Notes under the pieces: generated by a model
The model's input: the letters and a program-made list of their open reading frames with translations, nothing else
What the model was told of the DNA's origin: nothing
The model's database searches: none
Shown: one piece after another, positions 24,508 through 33,366 of the stretch
Layout of the letters: each line of letters opens with the position of its first letter
Position numbering within the stretch: position 1 is the first letter of the stretch
Translations under genes and position numbers: made by a program
DNA from: Candidatus Binatia bacterium
GTDB taxonomy: Bacteria > Desulfobacterota > Binatia > Bin18
Reading direction: 5' to 3'
Length of the DNA stretch: 64,000 bases
Assembly: GCA_022826945.1 (NCBI GenBank)
Contig: JAJDTY010000073.1
Coordinates: forward strand, 62,001 to 126,000

Positions 24508-25642
24508 CCAGGAGCGCATTATCAATATCGCCAAGGAGCTTGCGGCTGAGTTTGCCGAACGGGCCGAGCAGCACGACCGCGAGGGCAGCTTTCCGTTTGA
24601 GAATATCGCTCGGCTCAAAGAGACCCGCTATACGACCATGACCACGCCGCGGGAGTTCGGCGGCTGGGAGGCCAGCCCGCTCACTTTTGTGCTGGCTCAG
24701 GAACAGCTCGTCCAAGGCTGTGCGGCCACCGCCTTTGCCATCAATATGCACTGCAACAGCGTGGGATTTTACACGCCGTTCATGACGCAAGCGCAAAAGG
24801 AACTGTATCTGGGCAACGTCGGTCGGAAGAAAATGCTTCTGAACGGCTTTTATACCGAGGGTGGCGGAGCGCGCTCGATCATGTCGCCGGCCTCGACCGC
24901 GCGGAAGGTGTCAGGCGGCTATAGCCTCAACGGCAAGAAGGTTTTTTCCACACTCGTCCCGGCCGTGGATTATTTTGGCGTCAGTGTCTCGCTGGAAGGC
25001 TACACCGGCCCAGGTTCCGGGGGCTGTATTTTTCTTGTGCCGCGCGACACACCGGGTCTGGAGGTCGAGGAAACCTGGGATGCCATGGGCATGCGGGCCA
25101 CCGGCAGCCATACCATTACCATGCAGGACGTCTTTGCCACGCCCGAGCATCGCATTGGTGAGGAAGGGCGCCTGGCCGAAGAGTTCGCGCAAGTCGCACA
25201 CTGGTACTGTCTGTCGTTTTCCGCCTGCTATCTGGGTATCGGTCAGGCCATGTATACCCACGTCCTGGACTACGCCCGGACGCGCAAGGTCCAAAAGACC
25301 GGCCAGCGGGTTGGTGACCTGGCCTGGAATCGGTTTGCCATAGGCGAAATGTATAACCGTTTGGAGGCGTGCCGCACGCTGCTGTACACCACCGCCCGGG
25401 AAATCTCAGAGCAACGTCCGTATGGAGAGCGTCAGATTCCTACGGTTGAGATGCTCCGCACCTATATGGCCGAAAACATGCTGGAGGTCGGCAATCTTGC
25501 CACCCGCATCGCCGGCGGGCTTGGCTACCTGAAGGGCAGTCCGGTAGAGCGGGCCTTCCGCGACCTGCGCTCCGCCCCGTTGCATACCCTGAAGCGCGAC
25601 GAAGTACTGGAACTGCTGGCCGAAATGGAGTTGGGGTTTTAG
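24485..25642 (+). CDS. Acyl-CoA-dehydrogenase-like flavoprotein
   Basis: The ATG at 24485 has GGAGGAGG immediately upstream and lies inside the end of the monooxygenase gene. The 385-residue protein shows the acyl-CoA dehydrogenase fold: helical N-domain (LTADQERIINIAKELAAEFAERAEQHD), middle beta domain with GFYTEGGGARSIMS and ATGSHTITMQDVFATPEHRIG, and C-terminal helices with GGLGYLKGSPVERAFRDLRSAPLH. The usual catalytic Glu cannot be placed with confidence. The family also includes FMN-dependent monooxygenases (DszC-, SfnC-, DnmZ-like), which given the coupled hydroxylase is a real alternative. Convergent by four bases with the next gene. Confidence 0.82.
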   Translation: MFVDLTADQERIINIAKELAAEFAERAEQHDREGSFPFENIARLKETRYTTMTTPREFGGWEASPLTFVLAQEQLVQGCAATAFAINMHCNSVGFYTPFMTQAQKELYLGNVGRKKMLLNGFYTEGGGARSIMSPASTARKVSGGYSLNGKKVFSTLVPAVDYFGVSVSLEGYTGPGSGGCIFLVPRDTPGLEVEETWDAMGMRATGSHTITMQDVFATPEHRIGEEGRLAEEFAQVAHWYCLSFSACYLGIGQAMYTHVLDYARTRKVQKTGQRVGDLAWNRFAIGEMYNRLEACRTLLYTTAREISEQRPYGERQIPTVEMLRTYMAENMLEVGNLATRIAGGLGYLKGSPVERAFRDLRSAPLHTLKRDEVLELLAEMELGF

Positions 25643-26679
25643 GCCGTCTCCGAAAGCGTCACCCGCTCACCGGCCTCGTTATAGACTTTATCGCCTAAGG
25701 CAAAGTTCTCTTCCAGAAACCATTGGAGATAGGCCGCACTGGTAATGGGTGGTTCTTTGGCCGGATTCTCCGGCCCGCAACACGTGGGCAGACATTCGAT
25801 GACGGTCTCCGGGGTCGGGTGCAAGAAGAACGGAATGGAATAGCGATAGGTATCCGACGCGTTAATCACCCGGTGTGGGGTGGACAGCACGCGGCCGTTC
25901 GACCAGCGGGTCAGCATATCCCCGGAATTGATGACAAAGGCATCCGGAATGAGCGGCATTTTCAGCCAGCGGCCGGACTGGCTGAGGATTTCAAGTCCAG
26001 GCTGGTCTGACGTGGCCAGCAACGTCATAAACGAACTGTCTGTGTGTGGCCCCACGTTGAATTCGTTCTCATCCAGCCTGTCGGGCGGCATCCGCGCAAC
26101 GCGCAGAAAGTTCAAACCTTGATATCTGGGGAATTTATCGTCAAAGAAATCCGGCTCCAGGTCCAGAGCCAGGGCATACAGCGGTAACATGCGGATACTC
26201 AAATCTTCCGCGGCCTCAAAGAATTCCATCACGGTCGTGCGAAAGCCCCTCTCATTCTCGGGCCATTGATTCTGCGTGGGCCGATGACTGGGGCCCCAGT
26301 CACGCTGGAGAAGATAGCATTCGCTCACATCAGGCTTTCTGGTTCCAGTGTAATATGGCGAAGTTTTGAGCAGTTCACCCCGGGTCGGGACATACCCGTT
26401 GCCTTCTTCATTCACTTTGAGGGCCATCTTCTGTTCGAGCGGCAGGGCGTAAAAACGGGCGGTGGCCTCCACCAGTTTATCCCGAAGGGATTTGGGGATG
26501 CCGTGATTGATAATAAAAAAGAAGCCGATGCGTTCAAGGGCGTCGCGCATCTCGGCAGCCGTCGTGCGAGCCGCTCCCGGCTCTTCGGCCAGGAAAGGGC
26601 CGAGGTCAATAATCGGAACGGTTTCCCCGGCAATCGCGTACTCTTCCTGTAACGCGTGTTTGTCTTGTGCGGTCTGCAT
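25639..26679 (-). CDS. Isopenicillin-N-synthase-family 2-oxoglutarate/Fe(II) oxygenase
   Basis: 346 residues with the N-terminal DIOX_N segment (VPIIDLGPFLAEEPG, GFFFIINHGIP) and the jelly-roll core. Iron ligands appear in PHTDSSFMTLL (H-x-D) and LSTPHRVINA (distal His); the co-substrate Arg is in YRYSIPFFLHP (R-x-S). These enzymes hydroxylate, desaturate or cyclise small molecules using oxygen. It is downstream of the dimethylformamidase-like genes on the same strand (15 bases), so it likely shares their transcript. A demethylation or hydroxylation role on an N-alkyl substrate is inference. Confidence 0.87.
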   Translation of the reverse strand: MQTAQDKHALQEEYAIAGETVPIIDLGPFLAEEPGAARTTAAEMRDALERIGFFFIINHGIPKSLRDKLVEATARFYALPLEQKMALKVNEEGNGYVPTRGELLKTSPYYTGTRKPDVSECYLLQRDWGPSHRPTQNQWPENERGFRTTVMEFFEAAEDLSIRMLPLYALALDLEPDFFDDKFPRYQGLNFLRVARMPPDRLDENEFNVGPHTDSSFMTLLATSDQPGLEILSQSGRWLKMPLIPDAFVINSGDMLTRWSNGRVLSTPHRVINASDTYRYSIPFFLHPTPETVIECLPTCCGPENPAKEPPITSAAYLQWFLEENFALGDKVYNEAGERVTLSETA

Positions 26680-26694
26680 ACTGCCCCTCCCTGG

Positions 26695-28932
26695 TCAGCG
26701 CACAAACGGCGCTGGGTCAAGAAACCGCTCCAGCACGTTGTGCGTAATACGCGAAACATTATTGTCGTAATGATTGTGTGACAGACTGCCGGCCCAGGCA
26801 ATCGAGCTCGACGACCACACCGCCCCGCCGTTGGGGGTTTCATAGAACACCATGTCCGCCCGGACCAGTTCGTTCTCGGTCCCGCCCAGACCCGGTGTGG
26901 TGACCAGTAATTCCTCGCACACCACCAGATAGATATCCGTATGACCGCCCTGGGAGGTTGCCAGCACCAGGGTGTGCGGGGGGGTGCCCAGGCGCTCGTC
27001 CGCCCGGTCGATTTCCAGACCCGCGGCCCCGCCGCCGATCAGCCCGAAATCGCCGATCACCTCGTCCTTGCCGATGCCCGCAAAAATAAAGGCCGCCCGC
27101 GCGTCAAAACTGCCCGGCAGACGACGGTACGGCGCCGAAATATCAAAGCCTTGGGCGCTAAACCCCGTGCCCAGCATGACCTGAGGAGCCCGGCCCTGAT
27201 TGCGCCACAGGCCGCCGTATTCACCGGTGAAGCTGTGGTAGTATTCGCCCGGGTCGGCAGCCCAGGTCCGAATGCCACCCTCGTTCCGCCGCACTTCCAT
27301 GAGCCCCGGACAGTCGGGATGAAAGGCCACCCGCCAATACCAGCCGTTGGCCCCCATATACATGAGTCGTCCGCCCTGATGCTGATACGCCTTCATCGCG
27401 TCCCACATCTGGAGGGAGTGGTATTCCGGATGGGTGCCGGACAGAATCACTTGGTAGGGCTTCAGCAGGGCGAGCCCCTCATAGTGCAAATCCTCATCGG
27501 TAATGACATCAAAGTCATAGCCCTTGGTCTCAAGCCAGTCGGTAATATGCGTGTCCGCATTAAACTGCCACAGGGACGAGCCGTCCCCGCCCAGGGCGGA
27601 GATATGCTTGGGCCGCATATTCAGAATGGGCCGCAAACGGGACGAATAACACACACCCGAGCCGTCCGAGTGGGAGTCATAGCACGAGCCGCCGTACTCG
27701 CGGTGTTCGTTGAGAAACAGGCTGTTCTTATCGAGTGGAGCCAGGCGGCCGCTGAGCAGTTCGATCAGGCCGGCGTTGGTGGCCATATGCTCGTTGGCAT
27801 AGGCCATATAGCTGGCGGTGGGGAGCAGAAAGGCCAGCTTTTTTTCCTTGCCTTTGGCCGGTTTGACGACAAACGGAATATAATCCTCCTCGCTTCCCGA
27901 ACGCAGCCGGGCGGCGTACAGGCCGCTCTTGAGGTCCGCCGGAACGGTCAGCGCAAAATCGACCTCCCAGCCGGCGTCGTACACATCGTCATCGTGGAAG
28001 TGGATCGCCCCGTACTGTTCCGGCGTCTGTTTCCAGTCCATGCTCTCGCCGTTCCAGTTATGGCCCTTCATGCCCCGCGCCGGCATGTTGACCGTCTCGC
28101 CGTGCAGCCGATTGGGAGACGTGTCGGTCACCCGGGTCGCACTGATATCCTGGGAAAAATCCCAGGCGCCAACCACGCTCCGCTGGAGCTGGGCGGGGAC
28201 GCCGCGCTTGAGTTGTTCCATCTCGGCCCGCTCCAGGACGCGGTTAGCCAGGCGTGGACCGTCTATTTTACCGTTGAATTTCTGGTCGAGCCTGCCGCGA
28301 CCCGAACCCGCCCGCAGCGCGCCGAACATCAGCGCCGACTGATTGGAGCCCACGCGTTCGAGTTGGATTTTCTTGCGGGTGCGGCCTGCGTCCGCAACCG
28401 TGGGATAGTCGGTCTGAGGTTCTTGATACAGGGTGACCCGCCGGGTTTCCGCGTCATAGCTCGCCGCCACAAAATACCACTGCCGGGCGAGGAGTTGTTT
28501 GTTGGTGCTCACGACTTCGACGTTGCCTTTTCCGTCGCCCAGTTGCAGGGTCAGCCGTCCGGCCTGAATCACCAGCGCAAAGCCCGAGCGCCGCCGGTCC
28601 TGCCACTTCGACACAATGGCCTGGCTGCCCTTGTCCGGCGTGGTCGGCCACAGCATGGCCTGGACGGTAAAGCTCTTGAGGTCTTGCAGCGGCGGACTGT
28701 TCGAGATCAGCACATATGAGCCCGATTCGATCGTCTGGGAGCGGCCCTTATACGATTTATTGGCCGGTGTTGGCACGACATGTTCCCTGATCCCCGGACC
28801 CTCGGGATTCAGGTCACCGCAGACCAGACGAACAATGTCGGCCCGATAGCGTGGGCGTTCGCAATTGACCATGAACTGCAGCGTTTCACCGGGGCGCGCG
28901 CTGATTTTATCGGCGTAACCAGTAATTTTCAT
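26695..28932 (-). CDS. N,N-dimethylformamidase-like large (beta) subunit with LamG domain
   Basis: 745 residues. After a short N-terminal beta region (MKITGYADKISARPGETLQFMV), residues about 75-230 form a concanavalin/LamG-like domain (VQAMLWPTTPDKGSQAIVSKW, WYFVAASYD, KIDGPRLANRVL). The remaining 450 contain the catalytic part with REYGGSCYDSHSDGSGVCYSS, LSGTHPEYHSLQMWD and GANGWYWRVAFHP. Known DMFase large subunits combine these parts and hold a mononuclear iron bound by tyrosines and a glutamate. The enzyme would hydrolyse DMF or a related N-alkyl amide to formate and amine. The small-subunit-like gene lies just upstream on the same strand, 33 bases away. Confidence 0.8.
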   Translation of the reverse strand: MKITGYADKISARPGETLQFMVNCERPRYRADIVRLVCGDLNPEGPGIREHVVPTPANKSYKGRSQTIESGSYVLISNSPPLQDLKSFTVQAMLWPTTPDKGSQAIVSKWQDRRRSGFALVIQAGRLTLQLGDGKGNVEVVSTNKQLLARQWYFVAASYDAETRRVTLYQEPQTDYPTVADAGRTRKKIQLERVGSNQSALMFGALRAGSGRGRLDQKFNGKIDGPRLANRVLERAEMEQLKRGVPAQLQRSVVGAWDFSQDISATRVTDTSPNRLHGETVNMPARGMKGHNWNGESMDWKQTPEQYGAIHFHDDDVYDAGWEVDFALTVPADLKSGLYAARLRSGSEEDYIPFVVKPAKGKEKKLAFLLPTASYMAYANEHMATNAGLIELLSGRLAPLDKNSLFLNEHREYGGSCYDSHSDGSGVCYSSRLRPILNMRPKHISALGGDGSSLWQFNADTHITDWLETKGYDFDVITDEDLHYEGLALLKPYQVILSGTHPEYHSLQMWDAMKAYQHQGGRLMYMGANGWYWRVAFHPDCPGLMEVRRNEGGIRTWAADPGEYYHSFTGEYGGLWRNQGRAPQVMLGTGFSAQGFDISAPYRRLPGSFDARAAFIFAGIGKDEVIGDFGLIGGGAAGLEIDRADERLGTPPHTLVLATSQGGHTDIYLVVCEELLVTTPGLGGTENELVRADMVFYETPNGGAVWSSSSIAWAGSLSHNHYDNNVSRITHNVLERFLDPAPFVR

Positions 28933-28965
28933 ACGTCTTCCCTCTGCTTGTGCATTGACGGCCGC

Positions 28966-29271
28966 TCAGTCCTTCTCGCCGGCATGCATCTCCCAGCGGC
29001 GCCGAAATATCTCCCGCTCCGCATCCGCAACCGAAGTGAAAACCTGGTCCTTGAACATTCTGACCGGCTTACCCCGTTCACCGGTGAGCTGGCCGAGCGT
29101 CCACTCCTTGTGGGGTTTGGTGCAGATGAGCACATATTTATCCCGAACCGGTTGGCCGCGGATGACGTTCAGCACGCGCTGTAAGGCGGGGCTGTGGTGC
29201 CCAATCGGCTTGGCGTTGAATTCCTCGACCACGGCTCGGTCGTCCGCACTAATCTGATAGACCGTATGCAT
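28966..29271 (-). CDS. N,N-dimethylformamidase-like small (alpha) subunit
   Basis: 101 residues, soluble, no signal. The sequence has the NAKPIGHHSPALQRVLNVIRG helix, then strands YVLICTKPHKEWTLGQL, a glycine-lysine loop and a C-terminal charged helix (DAEREIFRRRWEMH). I assign it mainly from position and size: in characterised DMFase operons a gene of about 130 codons precedes the large subunit, as here. It is a little short. If not the alpha subunit, it is a partner of unknown type. Confidence 0.6.
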   Translation of the reverse strand: MHTVYQISADDRAVVEEFNAKPIGHHSPALQRVLNVIRGQPVRDKYVLICTKPHKEWTLGQLTGERGKPVRMFKDQVFTSVADAEREIFRRRWEMHAGEKD

Positions 29272-29423
29272 GCGCCCCCTCCTTTGACTGGCAGGTCAAT
29301 ACAGACGGAGACTAGCACACCGCTCTGTCACAAGTCGAGAATTATGGAGTATCCAGCCGGAGACCTAGACCCTGCCGTCTGCATTTGAAAGGATACGGCA
29401 CCCCAAAGCATCAGGAGGAGGGC

Positions 29424-30518
29424 ATGAAAGCGGCGGTCTTATACGAGGTTGATACGCCCCTCAAGGTCGAAGACGTGGAGCTGGACAGTCCCAAGAGCGG
29501 AGAGGTCAAGGTCAGGATTGTTGCCAATGGGGTGTGTCATAGCGACTACTCGATTATTCATGGGGTCTTGCGCAGTCCGCTGCCCATGGTCCCCGGCCAC
29601 GAGGGTGCGGGCATTGTCGAAGAGGTCGGACCGAACGTCTCCCTGGTCAAGCCGGGCGACCATGTGGTCCTGTCGCTCGCTCCGTATTGCGGCCACTGTT
29701 ACTACTGCGCCATCGGCAAGCAGAATCTGTGCGTCAATATGTTTCAGACCATGGTGAAGGCCGCGATGGTTGACGGGACGTGTCGCCTCAAGAAAAACGG
29801 TAAAGACATTCACCACATGGCCGGCATCTCCAGCTTTGCCGAGCAGGCCGTGGTCGCCGAACAGGCCTGTATCAAGGTGCCGGACGAGGTGCCGCTCGAC
29901 GTGGTGTGCTTGATCGGCTGTGGCGTCATGACGGGGGTGGGTGCGGCTATGAACACGGCCCAGGTTGAGCCGGGCAGTAGTGCGGTCGTGATCGGCTGTG
30001 GCGGCGTGGGGCTCAACGTCATCCAGGGCTGTGTGCTCGCCGGCGCCAGTACGATTATCGGGGTGGATTTACTCGATAATAAATTAGACTATGCCCTCCA
30101 GTTCGGCGCCACCCATACCATTAATCCGAGTAGGGATGAGTTGGTGCGATCGGTGCGCAAGCTCACCGGGGGCCGGGGCGCGGATTACGCCTTTGAGGTT
30201 ATCGGTCTGTCCCAGACCGTGGAGCAAGCCTACGCCTGCACCCGCCAGGCCGGCACGACGATTGTGGTCGGAGCGGGGTCGCGGCGGGATACGGTTTCCA
30301 TTCCGATGGGGACTTTCCTGACCGAGAAGATCATCAAGGGCTCGGGTTATGGCTCGGCCCGTCCCCATATCGACATGCCTCGCCTAGTCGAGCACTACCG
30401 GAACGGGCGGCTCAAACTGGACGAAATGATTACCCGGACCTATGCGCTGGAGGAAGTGAACGAGGCCATGACCGCGCTGGAAAAGGGTGAAGTAGCGCGT
30501 AGCGTCGTGGTCATGTAA
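29424..30518 (+). CDS. Zinc-dependent alcohol dehydrogenase (class III-like MDR)
   Basis: The ATG at 29424 has AGGAGGAG upstream; an earlier ATG at 29385 lacks a site. The 364-residue medium-chain dehydrogenase has catalytic zinc ligands in GVCHSDYS and GHEGAGIVEEVG, the structural zinc lobe CGHCYYCAIGKQNLC, and the cofactor fold GCGGVGLNVIQGC. Resemblance is to class III/NDMA-dependent enzymes, which oxidise formaldehyde adducts or primary alcohols. It is divergent from the DMFase-like genes and 40 bases before the molybdo-enzyme. Formaldehyde disposal is a sensible role here but is inference. Confidence 0.9.
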   Translation: MKAAVLYEVDTPLKVEDVELDSPKSGEVKVRIVANGVCHSDYSIIHGVLRSPLPMVPGHEGAGIVEEVGPNVSLVKPGDHVVLSLAPYCGHCYYCAIGKQNLCVNMFQTMVKAAMVDGTCRLKKNGKDIHHMAGISSFAEQAVVAEQACIKVPDEVPLDVVCLIGCGVMTGVGAAMNTAQVEPGSSAVVIGCGGVGLNVIQGCVLAGASTIIGVDLLDNKLDYALQFGATHTINPSRDELVRSVRKLTGGRGADYAFEVIGLSQTVEQAYACTRQAGTTIVVGAGSRRDTVSIPMGTFLTEKIIKGSGYGSARPHIDMPRLVEHYRNGRLKLDEMITRTYALEEVNEAMTALEKGEVARSVVVM

Positions 30519-30558
30519 GACACTATTCCAGTCTGTCATTTCAGAGGAGACTTGAAGT

Positions 30559-32913
30559 ATGAGCACAGTGCAGGTTGACCCATCCATTTCCAAGGTGCCG
30601 ATTGAAACCAACGCCAAGGACCAGACGACCGTCTGTGTGCTGTGCAGTCACAACTGCGGTCTGACGGTCGATATCAATGAAGGGCATATCGAGAATATCC
30701 GGGCCGACGCTTCCAGCCCGATCTCGCACGGTTATATCTGCAATAAGGGCTTCAGCGTTGACCATTATGTTAACCATGCCCAGCGGCTCAGCCATCCGCT
30801 CAAACGCAAGCCGGACGGCGGGTTTAAACAGATCGGTTGGGACCAGGCCATTGCCGAAATAGCCGAAAGGCTCACCTCTATAATTGCTCAACATTCCCCG
30901 CGTGCCTGTGGTCTGGTTGGCATTGGCGGCCAGGCTAACCACCTGGACGCGCCGTATGGCGTCACGTTTCTGTCGTTGATGAAATCCCGCCGTTTTTTCA
31001 ACTCGCTGGCCCAGGAGAAGAGCCAGCACTGGCTGGTCGAAAAATGGATGCTGGACAGCTCCTCCGGCACCATGCTGCATCCCGACCACGACCACGCCGA
31101 CTTTCTGCTGGTCATGGGCACCAACCCCCACATCAGCAACCGGGGCCATAAGCCCACCGACGCGCTGAAAAGTCTGGCCCGCAACGAAAACCGGACCATG
31201 GTGGTGGTGGACCCGCGCATTACCGAAACCAGCCGTCAGGCCGACCGTCACCTCAGGGTCCGGCCCGGCACGGACATCTATCTGCTCCTGGCCATGGTCA
31301 AGGTCATCGTCGAACAAGACCTCGGAGACGCCGAGTTTATCGCCAACAAAACGCTCGGTTACCAGGAACTCAAAGCCCAACTGGCGGACGTGGATATCGC
31401 CGACATGGCCCAGCGCTGCGGCCTTGAGGTCGCCGACGTCGTAGCCACAGCCACCGAATACGCCACCGCCAAGACGGCCGCGTTGTTGTGGGACCTCGGG
31501 GTGGAGATGACGCTGTTCTCGACCCTGAACTCTTATCTGATTCATCTGCTGATTGCCCTGACCGGCAATATGGGGCGCCGAGGAGGCAATGTCTTCACCT
31601 CGAATTTGAACCCGCCCACGCCGGACAATCGGCGGCACGATGAGCCCGAACGCGCCCTGGCTTCCGGCATTAGCGCGATCTCGGCCCTGACCCGGCTGGG
31701 CATCTTCTCGCCGGTGCTGGTGCCCGAGGAAATCCTGCACGACCATCCCGAACGGCTGCGGGCCTTGATCGTGGAAGGCTCCAATCCGCTCTTATCCTTT
31801 CCCGACACCCAGCGCTGGCTGGAGGCGCGGGAACACCTCGACCTGCTGGTCGTGATCGAACCGACCATGACCGAGACGGCCCTGGTGGCCGACTACATTC
31901 TGCCGACCCCGACCGGTTACGAAAAATGGGAAATGGCCAGCTTCCCGCGCGGCTATCCGCGCGTGCAGACGCAGTTGCGCCCCCCCATCCTGCCCGCGCC
32001 GGGCGCGGCCCTGCCCGAAGGCGAAATCTATAATCGGCTGGCCGAGGCCATGGGTCTGGTTCCCGCACCACCCCCGGAACTCTCCGAGTTGGCGAAAGAC
32101 GCGCATCAACCCGCAGGGGCCGCGGCCTATCTGAAGACGCTCCAGACCGCGGCCAAGGCGGTGAAGTTCTCGGCTCCCTTGTACTGGGCCTACCGCACTC
32201 TGGGGCCGCAGCTCGATTCGCCGGTGCTGTCCAGCGTCTGGTTTCAGGCTGTGATGAACGGGGTTGTCCGCAAAGACTCCGTGACACGTGTCCTCGGGCC
32301 GGAATGGCGGGACAGAGATGCCTTTGCCGTCGGCCTCGAGCTGTTCCGGCGTCTCCTGGCCCATCCCGAGGGAATCGAGGTGGCCGAGCTCGATATGGAC
32401 GCCAACCTTGACGAAAGTATTGGGTTTGAAGACGGAAAAATTCGCCTCATGCCCGAAGACATCGTGGCCGAGTTGGGCCGCGCCGTTACAACCCGGCCAG
32501 CCGAAGACCCGGACTATCCCTTCGTGCTGGCCTCCGGCCTGCGGACCCGCTGGACTGCCAACACCATTCAGCGCGACCCGAGCTGGCGCAAGGGCCGCGG
32601 TCCCCACTGCGCCCTGAACCTCTCTCCCGGAGATGCCCAACGCATGGGGGTGATCGACGGCGACCGGATTCGGCTGCGTACCCGGCGGGGACAGGTCGAA
32701 CTGCCGGCCGTTGTGGACAAAAAACTGATGGAGGGGCATGTCTGGATGCCGAACGGTTTCGGCATGATCTATCCGACAGAGGGCAACGGTACAAACGCGG
32801 ACCTGAACGGCGTCAATATGAACGCCTACACGGATACGGCCGCCCGCGACCCCTTTACCGGCTGCCCCTATCACCGCTTTGTGCCGTGTCAGATTGAGCG
32901 CGTCCCGGATTGA
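30559..32913 (+). CDS. Molybdopterin-dependent oxidoreductase (formate dehydrogenase/nitrate reductase superfamily)
   Basis: 784 residues, cytoplasmic (no twin-arginine signal). Near the N-terminus is a 4Fe-4S site CVLCSHNCGL with a fourth Cys in GYICNKG. The molybdopterin domains follow with GLVGIGGQANHLDAP, DFLLVMGTNPHISNRGH, VVVDPRITETSRQADRHLRVRPGTD, and ALTGNMGRRGGN. The C-terminal beta barrel has LNLSPGDAQRMGVIDGDRIRLRTRRG and WMPNGFGM. The Mo ligand position (near EKSQHWLVEKWML) has neither an obvious Cys nor an in-frame TGA selenocysteine. Formate dehydrogenase is one possibility because formate is a product of the local amidases. No electron-transfer subunit is adjacent. Confidence 0.88.
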   Translation: MSTVQVDPSISKVPIETNAKDQTTVCVLCSHNCGLTVDINEGHIENIRADASSPISHGYICNKGFSVDHYVNHAQRLSHPLKRKPDGGFKQIGWDQAIAEIAERLTSIIAQHSPRACGLVGIGGQANHLDAPYGVTFLSLMKSRRFFNSLAQEKSQHWLVEKWMLDSSSGTMLHPDHDHADFLLVMGTNPHISNRGHKPTDALKSLARNENRTMVVVDPRITETSRQADRHLRVRPGTDIYLLLAMVKVIVEQDLGDAEFIANKTLGYQELKAQLADVDIADMAQRCGLEVADVVATATEYATAKTAALLWDLGVEMTLFSTLNSYLIHLLIALTGNMGRRGGNVFTSNLNPPTPDNRRHDEPERALASGISAISALTRLGIFSPVLVPEEILHDHPERLRALIVEGSNPLLSFPDTQRWLEAREHLDLLVVIEPTMTETALVADYILPTPTGYEKWEMASFPRGYPRVQTQLRPPILPAPGAALPEGEIYNRLAEAMGLVPAPPPELSELAKDAHQPAGAAAYLKTLQTAAKAVKFSAPLYWAYRTLGPQLDSPVLSSVWFQAVMNGVVRKDSVTRVLGPEWRDRDAFAVGLELFRRLLAHPEGIEVAELDMDANLDESIGFEDGKIRLMPEDIVAELGRAVTTRPAEDPDYPFVLASGLRTRWTANTIQRDPSWRKGRGPHCALNLSPGDAQRMGVIDGDRIRLRTRRGQVELPAVVDKKLMEGHVWMPNGFGMIYPTEGNGTNADLNGVNMNAYTDTAARDPFTGCPYHRFVPCQIERVPD

Positions 32914-32956
32914 GCGGGATGGCCCAGCGTCAAACCCGGCCGTATAGGAGGTCTGC

Positions 32957-33340
32957 ATGGCGACACAAGTTGAGATCCGACCGCCGGTTGCCATCGGTCA
33001 TGCCACGCTGCAGGTGACCGATATTGCCCGGGCAACCGAGTATTTTGTCTCATTGGGGATGCGCTTTATTCATCAATCGGACACGATTGCCGTGCTGGAA
33101 TTGCGAGGTGGCACGCACGTTGTGTTGCGTCCAACCGACGAGTCCATCCCTCCACGGACAAAAGCCCCCTTTGATCTGATGGTCGATGATGTTGAGGCGA
33201 CAAGACAGACGTATATGGATATGGGCCTACAGCCATCGGAAATCGAATCGGGCACGGTCCATCGCTGGTTTACGCTCGTCGGGCCGGACGCCTACGAGTT
33301 GACCATCACTTCATCGCACGCGGGAAAGCGGGCGGTGTAA
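32957..33340 (+). CDS. VOC-superfamily (glyoxalase/dioxygenase-like) protein
   Basis: 127 residues, a single vicinal-oxygen-chelate unit: IGHATLQVTDIARATEYFVSLGM, then DTIAVLELRGGTHVVLRPTD, FDLMVDDVEATRQTYMDMGL and HRWFTLVGPDAYELTITSSH. Candidate metal ligands are the first His and a late Glu. It would act as a dimer; the reaction cannot be deduced. Start is behind AGGAGGTC, 43 bases after the molybdo-enzyme and co-directional. Confidence 0.83.
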   Translation: MATQVEIRPPVAIGHATLQVTDIARATEYFVSLGMRFIHQSDTIAVLELRGGTHVVLRPTDESIPPRTKAPFDLMVDDVEATRQTYMDMGLQPSEIESGTVHRWFTLVGPDAYELTITSSHAGKRAV

Positions 33341-33366
33341 ATCAAGCCTGACGATGGAGAGGACCT

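Noticed and set aside
26941-28719. 592-residue open frame antisense to the DMFase-like gene
   Set aside because: High GC favours long antisense frames; no ribosome site or domain pattern, and the opposite strand has clear domains.
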